A stretch of DNA of 7,150 nucleotides, taken from assembly GCA_024405255.1 (NCBI GenBank), contig JAKSOY010000229.1:1-7150 (forward strand), read 5' to 3'. The position numbers and the translations under genes are program-made. Source of the stretch: Kiritimatiellia bacterium. Lineage in GTDB: Bacteria; Verrucomicrobiota; Kiritimatiellia; RFP12; UBA1067. Under the pieces are notes generated by a model. That model did no database searches. It was not told where the DNA came from and was given only the letters and a program-made list of their open reading frames with translations. This document shows, one piece after another, positions 6,217 through 7,150 of the stretch; the stretch's first letter is position 1, and every line of letters starts with the position of its first letter.

Positions 6217-7150
6217 ATGGACAACCTCAAGCAGATCATGTACGGCGTCACGGACTTTGCGCGCATGCGCAGGGAGAACGCCTATTTTGTCGACCGCACC
6301 GGGCTCATCCGCGAGCTTGAGAAGACGAGCTACGTGATGTTCCTGCGCCCGCGGCGGTTCGGCAAGTCGCTGCTGTGCTCCATCCTGCAGGCTTACTACG
6401 ATGTGGATTACGCTGCGCGTTTCGACGAGCTCTTCGGTGGTCTCGACATTGGGCGGAATCCGACGCCCGAACACGGCAAGTACCTGTTCATCGATTTCAA
6501 CTTCACCGGCGTCGAGAAGCAGTTCGACCGTGTACAGGAAAGCTTCAACTACTACTGTTCGGCGCGCCTTGACAAGTTCGTTCGAGATGCTGCCGCCCGA
6601 CTGTCTTCTGATGCGGTGAAGGCCGTGCTGTCGGCCCCCAACTGCCATGCCAAGCTGGCGCAGCTCACGCTCCAGCTCAAGGGGTCGGGCCAGAAGCTCT
6701 ACATCGCCATCGACGAGTACGACAATTTTACGAATACCATCCTTGCCGAGTCGCGCGAACACTACGAGGCGCTCTGCCACGGCGAGGGATTCTTCAAGCA
6801 GTTCTTCAACGAGCTGAAGCTCGCGACCACGGGTACGGACGCGCCGGTGTCGCGGTTGTTCGTCACGGGCGTGACGCCGGTGACGATGGACGACGTGACG
6901 AGCGGCTTCAACATTGCGACGAATGTTTCGTTGGATCCGGCCTTCGCTGCCCTGACGGGCTTCACGCGCGACGATCTGCGCGAGATGCTCGCCTACTACC
7001 GTGCGAATGCGGGTTTCGCCTTCGACGAGGCGGCGGTCTACGAGACGATGCGCCGCTGGTACGACAACTACCGGTTCGCGCCTGAGACGGGTTCAGACGG
7101 GGCCGAGCCGCCGCACGTCGCGAACCCGACGCTCGTCCTCTACTACATGC
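6217..7150 (+). CDS. AAA-ATPase-like protein of the DUF1703/PD-(D/E)XK family, 3' end cut by window
   Basis: The first 311 codons are present and the frame is open to the edge. The N-terminus has the family's usual opening (GVTDFARMRRENAYFVDRT, residues 10-28). A P-loop of the family form RPRRFGKS (44-51) lacks the first Gly of a standard Walker A, which is normal for this family. The Walker B strand is LYIAIDEYDNF (161-171) with Asp166 and Glu167. The strongly conserved segment RLFVTGVTPVTMDDVTSGFN (213-232) and the WYDNYRF motif (281-287) follow. This is the AAA-ATPase_like domain (PF09820 type); members normally continue into a PD-(D/E)XK nuclease-like domain (DUF1703/PF08011), which would lie beyond base 7150. 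Their biological role is unsettled. They are often present in many copies per genome in gut bacteria. It would act in the cytoplasm, since no signal peptide is seen. The start at 6217 is chosen because it gives the normal family N-terminus and sits at the expected transcription start; Met8 (6238) is a less likely alternative. Confidence 0.94.
   Translation, partial: MDNLKQIMYGVTDFARMRRENAYFVDRTGLIRELEKTSYVMFLRPRRFGKSLLCSILQAYYDVDYAARFDELFGGLDIGRNPTPEHGKYLFIDFNFTGVEKQFDRVQESFNYYCSARLDKFVRDAAARLSSDAVKAVLSAPNCHAKLAQLTLQLKGSGQKLYIAIDEYDNFTNTILAESREHYEALCHGEGFFKQFFNELKLATTGTDAPVSRLFVTGVTPVTMDDVTSGFNIATNVSLDPAFAALTGFTRDDLREMLAYYRANAGFAFDEAAVYETMRRWYDNYRFAPETGSDGAEPPHVANPTLVLYYM

Noticed and set aside
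6196..6780. Antisense open frame of 194 codons opposite the AAA-ATPase-like gene
   Set aside because: It is in register with the sense codons, while the sense frame has the full family motif set, so this is a shadow.

Overview
The window looks like a piece of a GC-rich chromosome from the PVC superphylum, most likely a gut or anaerobic Kiritimatiellota/Verrucomicrobiota-type bacterium. This rests on protein architecture and no marker gene is present. The indicators are a large exported LamG protein with an autotransporter-associated repeat, an exported CotH-family protein with a C-terminal 'WQDFIAGTNP ... RFFRVRVELP' module, and an AAA-ATPase-like/PD-(D/E)XK family protein. All three genes are on the + strand and show high-GC codon use.

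Layout. Bases 1-92 are a short 5' region: about 50 GC-rich bases that may be the end of an upstream gene, an AT-rich 7-bp repeat with -10-like hexamers, and a good Shine-Dalgarno. Bases 93-3431 encode a 1112-residue exported protein with a signal peptide, three tandem LamG-like modules of about 212 residues each, a short Trp/Asn linker module, one PATR repeat and a beta-solenoid-like tail. Bases 3431-6094 encode an 887-residue exported CotH-family atypical kinase; its ATG shares one base with the preceding stop (TGATG) and it has no Shine-Dalgarno of its own. Bases 6095-6216 are an AT-rich intergenic region with at most a weak terminator, a small inverted repeat and a perfect extended -10 (TGATATAAT) placed so close to the next ATG that its transcript should be leaderless or nearly so. 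From 6217 to the window end runs the first 311 codons of an AAA-ATPase-like protein whose C-terminal nuclease-like half is outside the window.

How they may work together. The first two genes form a tightly coupled two-gene unit whose products are both predicted to be exported, and they share a related W-x-G-G-D...N-W module. A reasonable inference is that they act in the same extracytoplasmic compartment, with the LamG protein as adhesin, glycan-binder or surface scaffold and the CotH protein as its modifying kinase or assembly partner. This is a hypothesis from gene arrangement. The third gene has its own promoter and looks functionally separate, a member of a family that is often multi-copy in gut bacteria and has no settled function. 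No RNA genes, insertion sequences, CRISPR arrays or attachment sites were seen.
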